Shown: positions 7,785-17,918, counted from the stretch's first letter. The stretch is 64,000 nucleotides of DNA from Oscillospiraceae bacterium (GCA_004557855.1 SFFJ01000003.1:1-64000); one strand, 5' to 3'. Made by a program: numbers and translations. Notes: generated by a model from the sequence alone, not told the origin.

Positions 7785-9104
7785 ATGCATTCATTTTCGG
7801 ACGTATTTGAGAGAGTAAAAGAGGTATGCCGGGGCGAAATGAGCGAGGTCGCCTATAATCTTTGGATCGACAAGCTGGAGCTGACCGACATGGACAGCAG
7901 CACCGCCCGCCTGATATGCAGCACCGAATTTATGCGGGAGATCATCAACGAAAAATACAATGCCCTGCTGACGGCCGCCTTCGAGCAGACCATGGGCTTC
8001 CCCGTCAAGGTGGAGATCCTTTCGCAGGAAACGGCCGCCGTCCGGCAGCCCCCCGCCCCCCCCAAAAAGACGGAATTCATCCCGGAAAAGGAATATTCCT
8101 TCGAGACCTTCGTGGTGGGCAGCGGCAACAGTCTGGCGCACGCCGCCGCATGGGCGGTGGCCAATAACCCCGCCAAAAGCTATAACCCCCTGTTCCTGCA
8201 CGGCGGCAGCGGCCTGGGCAAGACCCATCTGATCTATGCCATCTGCGGGCGCATCCGGCAGAACCACCCCGACTACAAGCTTTTGTACGTCAAGGGAGAG
8301 GAATTTGCGAATGAGCTGATTCTTGCCATCCGCAACGGCACCACCGCGGAATTCAAGGAAAAATACCGGCAGGCGGATCTTCTGGCGGTGGATGATATCC
8401 AGTTCATCGCCGGCAAGGAAAGCACGCAGGAGGAATTTTTCCATACCTTCAATTCGCTGTACGAATGCGGCAAGCAGATCATCCTCACCAGTGATAGACC
8501 CCCCAAGGAGATCAAAACGCTGGAGGACCGGCTGCGCACCCGCTTTGAATGGGGCCTGCTGGTGGATGTGCAGCCGCCGGATTTCGAGACCCGGATGGCC
8601 ATTATCAGCCGCAAGGCGGATAGTCTGGGGCTGAAGATCCCGGAGGATGTGGCGGCCTTTATCGCCGGCAAGCTGAAGGATAACGTGCGGCAGCTGGAGG
8701 GCGTGGTGAAGCGTCTGGAGGCGCACGCCAACCTGACCGGCGCCCCCATCACCATCCTGCTGGCCGAAAACGCCATCCAGGACATCATGACCGAGCATAC
8801 CCCCCTGCCCGTTACGGTGGACCGCATCATCGATGAGGTGGCCCGTACCTACGGCGTCACCGCCGAGGATATCCGGGGGCAGCGGCGCAGCGGACAGATC
8901 TCCACCGCACGGCAGGTGGCCATGTATGTGGTGCGGGAGATCACCGGCATGACGCAGCTCAAGATCGGGCAGGAATTCGGCGGGCGGGACCACGCCACCG
9001 TGGTGTATGCCCTGCAGCAGGTGGGCAAGGCCATCAAGACCGACCCCCGCAAAAAGGAGACCATCGAGGATATCATCAAAAATATCCGCAACCTGAACGG
9101 CTGA
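7785..9104 (+). CDS. dnaA: Chromosomal replication initiator DnaA
   Basis: DnaA binds DnaA boxes, opens oriC and loads the helicase. The 439-residue protein has domain I (about 1-80), a short linker (85-105), an AAA+ domain with Walker A GGSGLGKTH (140-148) and Walker B around DDIQF (203-207), and the C-terminal DnaA-box-binding domain IV with GRDHATVVYA. ATG 7785 follows AAAGAGG and matches the family start. It is the first plus-strand gene after the strand switch, with DnaA-box-like sites on both sides. Confidence 0.99.
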   Translation: MHSFSDVFERVKEVCRGEMSEVAYNLWIDKLELTDMDSSTARLICSTEFMREIINEKYNALLTAAFEQTMGFPVKVEILSQETAAVRQPPAPPKKTEFIPEKEYSFETFVVGSGNSLAHAAAWAVANNPAKSYNPLFLHGGSGLGKTHLIYAICGRIRQNHPDYKLLYVKGEEFANELILAIRNGTTAEFKEKYRQADLLAVDDIQFIAGKESTQEEFFHTFNSLYECGKQIILTSDRPPKEIKTLEDRLRTRFEWGLLVDVQPPDFETRMAIISRKADSLGLKIPEDVAAFIAGKLKDNVRQLEGVVKRLEAHANLTGAPITILLAENAIQDIMTEHTPLPVTVDRIIDEVARTYGVTAEDIRGQRRSGQISTARQVAMYVVREITGMTQLKIGQEFGGRDHATVVYALQQVGKAIKTDPRKKETIEDIIKNIRNLNG

Positions 9105-9412
9105 AAATTTTCAACGGGGTTTCCACATTCCACACAGGGTTTTCCACGCCGCTGTGGAGGAACTGAAATCTTTTCACATTCTCAACAAATTTTCGGGGGT
9201 GCTTTCCCCTGCGGCAAAACCGGGACAACCCCGCTTGTCCGCTGGCGGAACGGCATGGTTTTAACAAATCCACCGCCCCTACTGCTACAACTGATTTTTA
9301 TATAGTATATTCCGGTACGGGCAGAAAAAAACAGAAAAATGTGCGCCGCAGGCAGGGCTCCCCTGTGAAAAACCGCGGCGGCGCCCGGCCGGGATAAGGA
9401 GGAATACGGAAT
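9105..9412. other. Candidate oriC: dnaA-dnaN spacer with DnaA-box-like cluster
   Basis: About 308 bp without a gene. Near-matches to TTATCCACA cluster between 9118 and 9180: TTTCCACA (9120-9127), ATTCCACAC (9127-9135), TTTTCCACG (9140-9148), TGTGGAGGA (9153-9161) and TTTTCACAT (9171-9179). None is exact. An AT-rich tract, TTTTTATATAGTATATT (about 9294-9310), could be the unwinding element. The location and the gene-strand switch support oriC; unwinding and binding are inference. Confidence 0.65.
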
Positions 9413-10519
9413 ATGATGATGAAATTTACCTGCAATACCACAGCTCTTACCCAGGGGATCAATTCCGCGCTGCTGGCGGTAAGCCCCAAAAGCACGCTGC
9501 TTGCCCTGGAGGGCATCATGGTCCAGGCGGGGTTTAGGGAAATCTCGCTGGTCAGCTATAACCTCGAAATGGGCATCACCGCCAGCCTGGAGGCACAGGT
9601 GGAACAGATGGGACAGATCATCATTCCCGCCAAAATGTTCTATGATATCATCCGGCGCATCGAAAGCGACGAGGTGACCATCGAGGCGGACGACCGGTGC
9701 CTGGTACAGATCACCGGCGGGGTTTCGCAGTTCACCATTCTGGGCATGACGGCGGAGGAATTCCCCGAGCTGCCGGAGGTGGGCGAGGCGGCCGGCTTCA
9801 CCATGCCGATGGAAACGCTTTCCTCCATGGTGGATATGACCCGGTATGCCATCGCCACCAATGATACCAAGCCGGTACAGACCGGCTGCCTGTTCGAGCT
9901 GGAAAACGGCGAGCTGACGGTGGTGGCGGTGGACGGGTTCCGTCTGGCGCTGCGCCGGGAACGGGTGCAAAGCGAGGAGACCATGCGGTTCATCGTGCCG
10001 GGCAAAACGCTGGGTGAATTGCTGAAGCTGATGACCCCGGAGGGCAACGTGGCGGTGGAGGTAAGCCGCAAGCATATCCTGTTCGATATGGGCAGCTGTA
10101 CCCTGGTCAGCCGCCTTTTGGAGGGCGACTTCCTCGATTATCATGCGGCCATCCCGAAGGAGAGCAGCACCACCGTGGTGGTGAATACCCGCGCCCTCAT
10201 CAATTCCATCGAGCGCACCAGCCTGCTCATCAGCGACCGGCTGCGCAGCCCGCTGCGGGTGGATTTCGGCGAATCGGTCATCAAGATGAGCTGCTCCACC
10301 AGCATCGGCAAGGCCTATGATGAATGCTGCTGCTCCACCACCGGGAACCTTTTGGAGATGGGCTTCAATAACCGCTTTTTGCTGGACGCCCTGAAAAACG
10401 TGGATACCGATATGGTCCGGCTGGAGCTGTGCGGCCCCTTGAGCCCCATGAAGGTGCTGCCGCTGGAGGGCGAGCACTTCCTGTTCCTCGTGCTGCCCAT
10501 GCGGTTAAGGGCGGAATAA
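9413..10519 (+). CDS. dnaN: DNA polymerase III beta sliding clamp
   Basis: The beta clamp encircles DNA and tethers polymerase III. At 368 residues it has the normal length for three repeated clamp domains. Recognisable family stretches are TTAL near the N-terminus, EEFPELP (about 118-124), VVAVDGFRLALRR and a C-terminus ending LVLPMRL, the part that contributes to the protein-binding pocket. GGAGGA precedes two or three in-frame ATGs; the first (9413) is used here, and the true start may be 3 or 6 nt later. It is followed by a repeat block instead of running straight into yaaA. Confidence 0.98.
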   Translation: MMMKFTCNTTALTQGINSALLAVSPKSTLLALEGIMVQAGFREISLVSYNLEMGITASLEAQVEQMGQIIIPAKMFYDIIRRIESDEVTIEADDRCLVQITGGVSQFTILGMTAEEFPELPEVGEAAGFTMPMETLSSMVDMTRYAIATNDTKPVQTGCLFELENGELTVVAVDGFRLALRRERVQSEETMRFIVPGKTLGELLKLMTPEGNVAVEVSRKHILFDMGSCTLVSRLLEGDFLDYHAAIPKESSTTVVVNTRALINSIERTSLLISDRLRSPLRVDFGESVIKMSCSTSIGKAYDECCCSTTGNLLEMGFNNRFLLDALKNVDTDMVRLELCGPLSPMKVLPLEGEHFLFLVLPMRLRAE

Positions 10520-10549
10520 AAGGGAGCCGAAAATCACATGTGAAAACCC

Positions 10550-10910
10550 GGTCGCCTCTCTAAAGGAGGAGACTATGAGGGAAAAAAATACTTTCCAATT
10601 TGCAAGCTATGGTATTTACAAGCCGTTGACCCATGGTTATGGTTAGCGGGGCTATCGGTTTGCAGAAAAAGGGAGGGCGTTCCCCTCCCCCGCTTCGGGG
10701 GAGGTTGGGAGGGGGCAAATGCGCCTGCTGCACCTTATAAGCACCGTTTAGCCCACGATCCGGGACGGCGCAGCCGTTCCGGGCGGGCGTTCCGGTGCGT
10801 CGGGGTCTTGGGGTTTACCCCAAGTCGCTTTTGGGCACTTTTGGCGAGTCAAAAGTGCCCCGCCGAAGGCGAATACAGACTATTTCACGAATACCGCCGG
10901 CCGCAGCAGC
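10550..10910. repeat. Family 2 mosaic repeat block 3
   Basis: The dnaN-yaaA gap holds three modules in the same order as in blocks 5 and 6: CCCATGGTTATGGTTAGCGG (10629-10648); a CCCTCCCCC/GGGGGAGG-type paired segment (about 10680-10715); and CTTATAAGCACCGTTTAGCC (10735-10754), followed by a GC-rich inverted segment, hairpin CTTGGGG/CCCCAAG and hairpin GGCACTTTTG/CAAAAGTGCC (10834-10859). Half an ~80-bp unit follows. No gene seen. Confidence 0.8.
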
Positions 10911-10940
10911 CGGACACTATAATAAGGAAAGCGTGGACCT

Positions 10941-11153
10941 ATGCAAACTGTTACCATTCAAACCGAATTTATCAAGCTGGATAGCTTTTTGAAATACTGC
11001 GGGGCCGTGGGCACCGGCGGCGAGGCGAAAACCGCCATTGCCGAAGGCGAGGTGCAGGTAAACGGCGAACCCTGTACCATGCGGGGCAAAAAGCTGCATC
11101 CCGGCGATACCGTGACGCTGGACGGCGAAAGCTGGCAGGTGGCTGCCCCGTGA
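10941..11153 (+). CDS. yaaA: S4-domain RNA-binding protein YaaA (RlbA)
   Basis: This 70-residue protein is a stand-alone S4-type RNA-binding domain, recognisable from FIKLDSFLKYCG, the central EGEVQVNGE turn and PGDTV. In Firmicutes it sits between dnaN and recF and is thought to associate with ribosome assembly; its exact role is not settled. Start: ATG 10941 after AAGGAAAG. A TATAAT at 10918-10923 could be a -10 box, but I see no convincing -35. Its stop overlaps the recF GTG start (GTGA). Confidence 0.93.
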   Translation: MQTVTIQTEFIKLDSFLKYCGAVGTGGEAKTAIAEGEVQVNGEPCTMRGKKLHPGDTVTLDGESWQVAAP

Positions 11154-12304
11154 AGCTGTGCCGGCTGAAAACCGAAAACTTCAGGAACCTGGCGGCGGTA
11201 GACCTTGTGCCCGGCCCCGGCGTTAATGTGATATACGGCGAAAACGCCCAGGGGAAAACCAACCTCATCGAGGCCATCTACCTGCTGACCGGACAAAAGA
11301 GCTTCCGGGCGGCCAAGGAGAGCGACTACCTGCGCTTCGGCACCGGGGTGGCCCGCATCGAGGCGGAATTCACCTGCCAAAACCGGGAAAAAACCGCGGC
11401 GCTGGCCTTCGGCAGCAAAAAGCTGGCGTGGCTTTCCGGGGTGGAATGTACGCCGGGTGAATTGACCGGGGAATTTCTGGCGGTGGTGTTCTCCCCCGGT
11501 GAGCTGGCGCTCATTCAGGAGGGGCCGGCCGAACGGCGGGCGTTTCTGGATGGGGCGATCAGCCAGGTGATGCCGAGATATACGGCAACGCTGGCGGCGA
11601 TGAGCCGCATCCTTTTGCAGCGCAATACCCTCATCACCGATATGCAGAAAAGCGGCAACACCGCCATGATGGAGCCGCTTTTGGAAACATGGGACCGGAG
11701 CCTTGCCCGAGCCGCCTTTTCGGTGTGCCATGCCCGCGCCCGGTTCCTCCGGCGGCTGGCGCCTCCCGCGGCCGAAATCTACCGGGATATCTGCAAGCGG
11801 GAGGATCAGCCCTTTTCCCTTACCTATCAGCCCAGCATCCCCGCCCCCGGCGGCTGCGACTGGGCAGATATGACCCCCGCCGAGGGCGAAGCCCATATCC
11901 GGGCGGCGCTGGCCGCTGCCCGCAGCGAGGACTATAAAAACTACTGCACCACCATCGGCCCCCACCGGGATAATATGGAGGTTTCCATCGCAGGGATATC
12001 CGCCCGCAGCTTCGGCAGTCAGGGGCAGCAAAGAAGCTGCGCCCTTGCCCTGAAGCTGGCGCAGTGCCGGGTGATGGAGGAAACACTGGGCGAGGCGCCC
12101 ATTATCCTGCTGGATGATGTTTTAAGCGAGCTGGATAAGACCCGCCGGGAGTATTTCCTGCACGGGAAGCATCCGGGACAGGTGTTCATCACCTGCTGCG
12201 ATAGGAATGCGGCCCGCACATTAGGGGGCGGGGCGGCATTCCGCATGAAGGAGGGGCAGCTTTATCTGCCCGGTGAACGCGCCAAAAAACGAAAGGAGCC
12301 GTGA
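11150..12304 (+). CDS. recF: DNA replication and repair protein RecF
   Basis: RecF is an SMC-like ATPase that helps load RecA at gaps and stalled forks. The 384-residue protein has Walker A GENAQGKTN (about 30-38), an ABC-type signature region FGSQGQQRS (about 285-293) and a Walker B/D-loop segment IILLDDVLSELD. It starts with GTG at 11150, overlapping the yaaA stop by 4 nt, and is followed closely by remB, as in other Firmicutes origins. Confidence 0.97.
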   Translation: MKLCRLKTENFRNLAAVDLVPGPGVNVIYGENAQGKTNLIEAIYLLTGQKSFRAAKESDYLRFGTGVARIEAEFTCQNREKTAALAFGSKKLAWLSGVECTPGELTGEFLAVVFSPGELALIQEGPAERRAFLDGAISQVMPRYTATLAAMSRILLQRNTLITDMQKSGNTAMMEPLLETWDRSLARAAFSVCHARARFLRRLAPPAAEIYRDICKREDQPFSLTYQPSIPAPGGCDWADMTPAEGEAHIRAALAAARSEDYKNYCTTIGPHRDNMEVSIAGISARSFGSQGQQRSCALALKLAQCRVMEETLGEAPIILLDDVLSELDKTRREYFLHGKHPGQVFITCCDRNAARTLGGGAAFRMKEGQLYLPGERAKKRKEP

Positions 12305-12308
12305 GGGA

Positions 12309-12569
12309 ATGTATCTGCATCTGGGACAGGAAACGGTCGTGCGGGAACGGGACATCATCGGCATTTTCGATTTGGATAATACAACGGTGAGCCGCCACAC
12401 CCGCAAAACGCTCAACGAGGCGGAAAAGGCCGGCCGGGTCATCAATGTGACCGACGACCTGCCCAAGACCTTTGTCATCACCACCCCCCCCGGCAAAAAA
12501 GCCGGCGAGGATATGGTCTATCTCTGCCAGCTTTCCACCGGCACGCTGAAGAAGCGCAGCGGCAGGTAG
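12309..12569 (+). CDS. remB: RemB (DUF370) extracellular-matrix regulatory protein family
   Basis: This 86-residue protein begins MYLHLGQETVVRERDIIGIF, characteristic of the DUF370/RemB family found between recF and gyrB (B. subtilis YaaB). The related RemA is a DNA-binding activator of biofilm matrix genes; RemB's function is less well defined. The frame is open 12 codons upstream, inside the end of recF, but ATG 12309 gives the family N-terminus. It follows recF by 4 nt, so the two are probably co-transcribed. Confidence 0.9.
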   Translation: MYLHLGQETVVRERDIIGIFDLDNTTVSRHTRKTLNEAEKAGRVINVTDDLPKTFVITTPPGKKAGEDMVYLCQLSTGTLKKRSGR

Positions 12570-12574
12570 TTTAT

Positions 12575-13310
12575 TCTTTTTGCCTACCGCCGGGGCGATT
12601 AAGGTGAAAAATTGCTATCACCTCCGGTGGGGCAAGCCTTATAATAGTCTGAATTAGTACGGCTCGCCGCCGTGGCGTTCCTTTTACTCGTGTAAAAGGA
12701 ACCAAAACACGCTTGGGGCGCTGCCCCAAGACCCCTGTCGCTGGCTGTGCTGGATTATCTGCCCTTTCCCCCTACCCCCTTTCCCGCGGCGGGAAAGGGG
12801 CCCGGATGGGCTGGCAACTATAAACCGAGAGTAACGCTCTCGGGGTGTTAGGGCTTGCAAAAACCGAAAGCCGCCGACCTTAAAGTATTTGTTTTCCCGC
12901 CCCCTAGTCCCCCTCCTCCGAGGAGGGGACAGGGGTGGTGGTTCGCCCTTCCGCACTCCAGTGCGGGGGCGATAAAAATGTGTCACAGACACCTTTGAAG
13001 CCCATCTGTGCGCAGTACGGATTTGTTTTTGGGCGGTAGCCTAAAAATAAATTCGTATCCAGCGCAGCAGGGCGACCGGGTTTTCAGGGCGCAGCCCTGA
13101 ACCGTTTTTGTACAGATTAGAGCTTTTTATAAATCTTGCCCCGCCGCAGGCGACAACAAACTATTTCACGAACGCCCCGGCGGCGAGCCGTACAGATTAT
13201 AATAACTAAAAAACTCGCCCCGCCGCAGGCGACAACAAACTATATCACAAATATCCACCGCAGGCGAGAAGAAACTATCACCTAAATATCCCCCGCCGGA
13301 AGCGGAACCT
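12575..13310. repeat. Family 2 mosaic repeat block 4
   Basis: The remB-gyrB gap of ~790 bp is almost all repeat. From the left: part of an ~80-bp unit; hairpin TTCCTTTTAC/GTAAAAGGAA; hairpin CTTGGGG/CCCCAAG; hairpin CTTTCCCG/CGGGAAAG; GTTAGGGCTTGCAAA; paired CCTCCTCC/GGAGGAGG; an imperfect long inverted repeat (13016-13057, arm TACGGATTTG); a TTCAGGGC/GCCCTGAA hairpin with GCA loop (about 13082-13100); and two ~79-bp units marked by CCGCCGCAGG at 13141 and 13220. No gene seen. Confidence 0.8.
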
Positions 13311-13359
13311 TATTACTTCGTCCAATCTGATCCCAGCGATCTTGAGAATAGGAGATACT

Positions 13360-15297
13360 ATGAGCAACATCGAACAGGTAAAACAAAGCCACTATGACGA
13401 AACACAAATCCAGGTGCTGGAGGGTCTGGAGGCCGTCCGCAAGCGCCCGGGAATGTATATCGGCTCCACCGGGCCGCGCGGCCTGCACCACCTGGTGTAT
13501 GAGATAGTGGATAACGCCATTGATGAGGCGCTGGCAGGCTACTGTACCCACATCGAAACCGAAATACTGGAGGGGGATATCATCCGTGTCACCGATAACG
13601 GCCGCGGCATCCCCGTGGGCATCCACCCCAAAATGGGCATCCCGGCGGTGACGGTGGTCTATACCATCCTGCACGCCGGCGGTAAATTCGGCGGGGAGGG
13701 CTACAAGGTCTCGGGCGGCCTGCACGGCGTGGGCGCTTCGGTGGTCAATGCCCTTTCGGAATGGCTCATCGTCGAGGTCAAAAACGGCGAGCATATCTAT
13801 CAGCAGAAATTCGCCCGCGGTGTGGCCGAGGGCGATCTTCAGATCATCGGGGATACCGATGAAACCGGCACCCGCGTCACCTTTAAGCCGGATGGCGAGA
13901 TCTTCGAGGAGCTGGTGTTCGATTACGAAACGCTGCATACCCGCCTGCGGGAACAGGCGTTCCTCAATGCGGGCGTGCGGATGACCATCACCGACCGGCG
14001 CACCCCCGACGGCCCCTCCGATTCGATGTGCTACGAGGGCGGCATCCGTTCCTTTGTGGAGTTTATCCACCAGCGGCGCGGGCTGGAAGCGCTGCACGAG
14101 GACGTCATCTATATGAAGGGCGACAGCGGCGACAATGTGGCGGAGGTCGCCATGCAGTATAACGACAGCTACAATGAGCTGCTGCTTTCCTTTGCCAATA
14201 ACATCAATACCGGCGAGGGCGGCACCCACGAGGAGGGCTTCAAGCAGGCGCTGACCCGTGTGCTGAATGCCTACGCCCGCAAAAATAATCTTTTGAAGGA
14301 AAAGGATAAGAACCTTTCCGGCGATGACTGCCGCGAGGGTCTTACCGCCATCATCAGCGTCAAGCTGCGGGAGCCGCAGTTCGAGGGGCAGACCAAGGGC
14401 AAGCTGGGCAATACCGAAATGCGCGGGGTGGTCTCCGCCATCGTCACCGATAAGCTGACCACCTACTTTGAGGAAAACCCGCAGGTCGCCCGTATCATCA
14501 TCGAAAAGGCCATTACCGCCAGCCGTGCCGCCGAAGCCGCCCGCAAGGCCAGAGAGGAGACCCGCCGCAAATCCCCGTTGGAGGGAGTGGGACTGCCCAG
14601 TAAGCTGAAGGACTGCAGCGAGCGCGGCAACGAGCGCACCGAGCTGTTCATCGTAGAGGGCGACTCGGCAGGCGGCTCCGCCAGCGAGGGCCGTGACCGC
14701 CGGTTCCAGGCCATTCTTTCGCTGTGGGGCAAAATGCTGAACGTGGAAAAGGCCCGGCTGGATAAGGTATACAGCAACGAAAAGCTGCTGCCCATCATCG
14801 CAGCCGTGGGCTGCGGTATCGGCGAGGACTTTGACCCCCAAAAAATCCGCTACAATAAAATCATCATTATGGCCGATGCCGATGTGGACGGCAGCCATAT
14901 CCGCACGCTGCTGCTCACCTTCTTCTTCCGCCATATGCGCCCGCTGATCGAACTGGGTCATATCTATATTGCACAGCCGCCGCTTTACAAGGTCAGCCGG
15001 GGCAAGCAGTTCCACTACGCCTATACCGAGGCCGAGCGGGACGCCTGCATCGTCGAATTGAACCCCGACGGCAACGGCAAGGTGGATATCCAGCGGTACA
15101 AGGGCCTGGGTGAGATGGACCCCGAGCAGCTGTGGGAGACCACCATGGACCCCACCCGCCGTGTGATGCTGCGGGTGAGCATGGAGGACGCCATGCGCGC
15201 CGATGAGACCTTTACCATCCTGATGGGCGACAAGGTGCAGCCCAGACGGGAATTTATAGAGCAGAACGCCCAGTATGTCACCAACCTTGATGTTTGA
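13360..15297 (+). CDS. gyrB: DNA gyrase subunit B
   Basis: GyrB is the ATPase subunit of gyrase, which introduces negative supercoils. The 645-residue protein has the GHKL ATPase motifs DNAIDEALAGY and DNGRGIPVG near the N-terminus. Its TOPRIM domain shows EGDSAGGSA and the metal-binding DADVDGSHIRTLL, and a C-terminal GyrA-interaction region includes QRYKGLGEM. ATG 13360 is chosen over an upstream TTG because GGAG sits 5 nt before it. gyrA follows 23 nt later. Confidence 0.99.
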   Translation: MSNIEQVKQSHYDETQIQVLEGLEAVRKRPGMYIGSTGPRGLHHLVYEIVDNAIDEALAGYCTHIETEILEGDIIRVTDNGRGIPVGIHPKMGIPAVTVVYTILHAGGKFGGEGYKVSGGLHGVGASVVNALSEWLIVEVKNGEHIYQQKFARGVAEGDLQIIGDTDETGTRVTFKPDGEIFEELVFDYETLHTRLREQAFLNAGVRMTITDRRTPDGPSDSMCYEGGIRSFVEFIHQRRGLEALHEDVIYMKGDSGDNVAEVAMQYNDSYNELLLSFANNINTGEGGTHEEGFKQALTRVLNAYARKNNLLKEKDKNLSGDDCREGLTAIISVKLREPQFEGQTKGKLGNTEMRGVVSAIVTDKLTTYFEENPQVARIIIEKAITASRAAEAARKAREETRRKSPLEGVGLPSKLKDCSERGNERTELFIVEGDSAGGSASEGRDRRFQAILSLWGKMLNVEKARLDKVYSNEKLLPIIAAVGCGIGEDFDPQKIRYNKIIIMADADVDGSHIRTLLLTFFFRHMRPLIELGHIYIAQPPLYKVSRGKQFHYAYTEAERDACIVELNPDGNGKVDIQRYKGLGEMDPEQLWETTMDPTRRVMLRVSMEDAMRADETFTILMGDKVQPRREFIEQNAQYVTNLDV

Positions 15298-15320
15298 TGA
15301 CAGAGAAAGGAGCCGAGAAA

Positions 15321-17918
15321 ATGAGCAAGAAACCTCCCAAAAAATCCCCCAATAATATGGGCGATTTCGATGTCATCAACGAGGTAGTGGACGAGGCAAC
15401 CGCCGAAAGCAGCCTGCACAATGAGGGACGCATCATCAATGTGGAGCTGGATAGCGAAATGCGCAAGAGCTTTCTGGAATACTCCATGTCGGTCATTGTG
15501 GACCGTGCCCTGCCCGATGTGCGGGACGGCCTGAAGCCGGTTCACCGCAGAATTCTGTTTTCCGCCGGGGAGGAGGGCCTGACCCCCGATAAGCCCCACC
15601 GCAAGAGCGCGACCATCGTGGGTGACGTGCTGGGTAACTATCACCCCCACGGTGATGCTTCCGTTTACGATGCCATGGTACGTTTGGCACAGCCCTTTTC
15701 GCTGCGCTATCCCCTCATCGACGGTCACGGCAACTTCGGTACCATCGATGGCGACCCCCCTGCCGCCTACCGTTATACCGAGGCGAGATTGAGCAAGATC
15801 GCCCTGTATATGCTTTCCGATATCGACAAGGATACCGTGGACTGGAACCCCAACTTTGATGACCAGAGCAAGGAGCCGGCCGTGCTGCCCAGCCGCTTCC
15901 CCAACCTGCTGTGCAACGGCTCGGTGGGTATTGCGGTAGGCATGGCCACCAATATCCCGCCCCATAACCTGCGGGAGGTCAGCGATGCGATCTGCCATCT
16001 CATCGACCACCCCGAAGCCGAGCTGGGCGAGCTGATGCAGTATATCCACGGCCCCGATTTCCCCACCGGCGGCACCATCATGGGGCGCAGCGGCATCCGT
16101 GCCGCCTACGCCACCGGCCGCGGCAAGATCACCCTGCGCAGCAAGACCGAGATAGAGGAAATGAAGAACGGCCGGGAGCGCATCATCGTGCGGGAGATCC
16201 CCTACATGGTGAACAAGACCCGCCTCATCGAAAGCATTGTGCAGGTGGTTAAGGATAAGCGGGTGGACGGCATCAGCTACATCAATGACGAAAGCGACCG
16301 TGAGGGGATGCGCATTGTCATCGAGCTGAAGAGCGGCGCCAATGCACAGGTGGTGCTCAATCAGCTATACAGCTACACCCAGCTGCAGGATAGCTTCGGT
16401 GTGATTATGCTGGCGCTGGAAAACGGCGTGCCCAAGGTGATGACCCTGAAGGAAATGCTGGAGCAGTACCTCAAATTCCAGTTTGAGGTAGTGACCCGCC
16501 GCACCGCCTACGACCTGAAAAAGGCCAAGGAGCGCGAGCATATCCTGGAGGGCCTGAAGCTGGTGGCGGACCACACCGATGAGGTCATCTCCATCATCCG
16601 CCACAGCGAGGACCAGAACGCCGCCAAGCAGAACCTCATCGAGCGCTTCGGCATCACCGATCTGCAATCCGCCGCCATAGTGGCCATGCGTCTGGGACAG
16701 CTCTCCGGCATGGAGCGCATCAAAATCGAAGATGAGCTGGCCGGAATACTGGAGAAGATCAGCAAGCTGGAGGAGATTTTGCGTACCCCCTCGATGGTCT
16801 ACGACATCATCCGCACCGAGCTGACCGCCATCCGGGATAAATTCGGGGATGACCGCCGTACCGAGATTGAAACGGTAAGCGGCGAGGTGGATATCGAGGA
16901 CCTCATCCCCGAGCAGCAGTCGGTCATCACCCTTACCCACGGCGGCTACATCAAGCGCCAGCCGGTGGAGGTCTACCGTACCCAGCGCCGCGGCGGCCGG
17001 GGCATCTCCGGCGTCGCCCGCAAGGATGAGGACTTTGTGGAGGATATGTTCATCACCTCCACCCACGATTACGTTCTGTTCTTCACCAACCGCGGCAAAA
17101 TGTACCGCATGAAGGGGTACGAGATCCCCGAAACGGGCAGAGCCGCACGGGGCAGCCATGTGGTCAACCTGCTGCCCATCGAAAAGGATGAAAAGATAAG
17201 CGCCATGATACGGGTGGACGAGGTGGAAAACGACAGCTACCTTGTAATGGTCACCCGCAACGGCACCATCAAGCGCACCGCGCTTTCCGCCTACCGCAAT
17301 GTCCGCAAGGGCGGCATCATCGCCATTAACCTGGAGGAGGGCGACGAGCTGGCATGGGTGCGCAATACCACCGGCGGGGATGAGCTTGTCATCGCTACCC
17401 GCAACGGCGTCGCCATCCGCTTTGCGGAAGGTGACGTCCGCCCGATGGGGCGTACCGCCACCGGTGTTCGTGCCATCCGGCTGGATGAGGGCGATGAGGT
17501 CATCGCCATGGCCACCTGCGAGGAGGGCGGCTACCTGCTGACCGTCACCGAAAACGGGCAGGGACGCCGCACCCCGCTGGAGGAATACCGCACCCAGAAC
17601 CGCGGCGGCCGGGGTGTGCGCAACTACGATTGCGTGGGCAAGGAAACCCTGGTGGCCGGTGTGCGGGTGGTCGGCGAGGAGGACGATGTGATCCTCATTG
17701 CCGATGACGGCATCATCATCCGCATCCCCTGCGAGCAGATCGCGGTGCAGAGCCGCTACGGCGGCGGCGTGCACGCCATGCGTCTGGAGGAGGGCAGCCG
17801 AGTGGTCGCACTGGCCCGTGCCCCCCGTGAGGAGGACGATGAGAACCCGGACGAAGGCGAAGATGCCGAAAACACCGCCGAACCCGTCACCGACGAGCCG
17901 GAGACCGCGGAGGAATAA
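15321..17918 (+). CDS. gyrA: DNA gyrase subunit A
   Basis: GyrA cleaves and rejoins DNA. The 865-residue protein has the winged-helix/tower core with catalytic Tyr152 (in YRYTEARL) and a C-terminal beta-pinwheel with the GyrA box QRRGGRG. The quinolone-binding segment reads HPHGDASVYD, so the residue matching E. coli Ser83 is Ala113, while the Asp87 equivalent (Asp117) is kept. ATG 15321 follows AAAGGAG at normal spacing; earlier TTG/ATG codons overlapping gyrB lack such a site. The last ~35 residues are acidic. Confidence 0.98.
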   Translation: MSKKPPKKSPNNMGDFDVINEVVDEATAESSLHNEGRIINVELDSEMRKSFLEYSMSVIVDRALPDVRDGLKPVHRRILFSAGEEGLTPDKPHRKSATIVGDVLGNYHPHGDASVYDAMVRLAQPFSLRYPLIDGHGNFGTIDGDPPAAYRYTEARLSKIALYMLSDIDKDTVDWNPNFDDQSKEPAVLPSRFPNLLCNGSVGIAVGMATNIPPHNLREVSDAICHLIDHPEAELGELMQYIHGPDFPTGGTIMGRSGIRAAYATGRGKITLRSKTEIEEMKNGRERIIVREIPYMVNKTRLIESIVQVVKDKRVDGISYINDESDREGMRIVIELKSGANAQVVLNQLYSYTQLQDSFGVIMLALENGVPKVMTLKEMLEQYLKFQFEVVTRRTAYDLKKAKEREHILEGLKLVADHTDEVISIIRHSEDQNAAKQNLIERFGITDLQSAAIVAMRLGQLSGMERIKIEDELAGILEKISKLEEILRTPSMVYDIIRTELTAIRDKFGDDRRTEIETVSGEVDIEDLIPEQQSVITLTHGGYIKRQPVEVYRTQRRGGRGISGVARKDEDFVEDMFITSTHDYVLFFTNRGKMYRMKGYEIPETGRAARGSHVVNLLPIEKDEKISAMIRVDEVENDSYLVMVTRNGTIKRTALSAYRNVRKGGIIAINLEEGDELAWVRNTTGGDELVIATRNGVAIRFAEGDVRPMGRTATGVRAIRLDEGDEVIAMATCEEGGYLLTVTENGQGRRTPLEEYRTQNRGGRGVRNYDCVGKETLVAGVRVVGEEDDVILIADDGIIIRIPCEQIAVQSRYGGGVHAMRLEEGSRVVALARAPREEDDENPDEGEDAENTAEPVTDEPETAEE

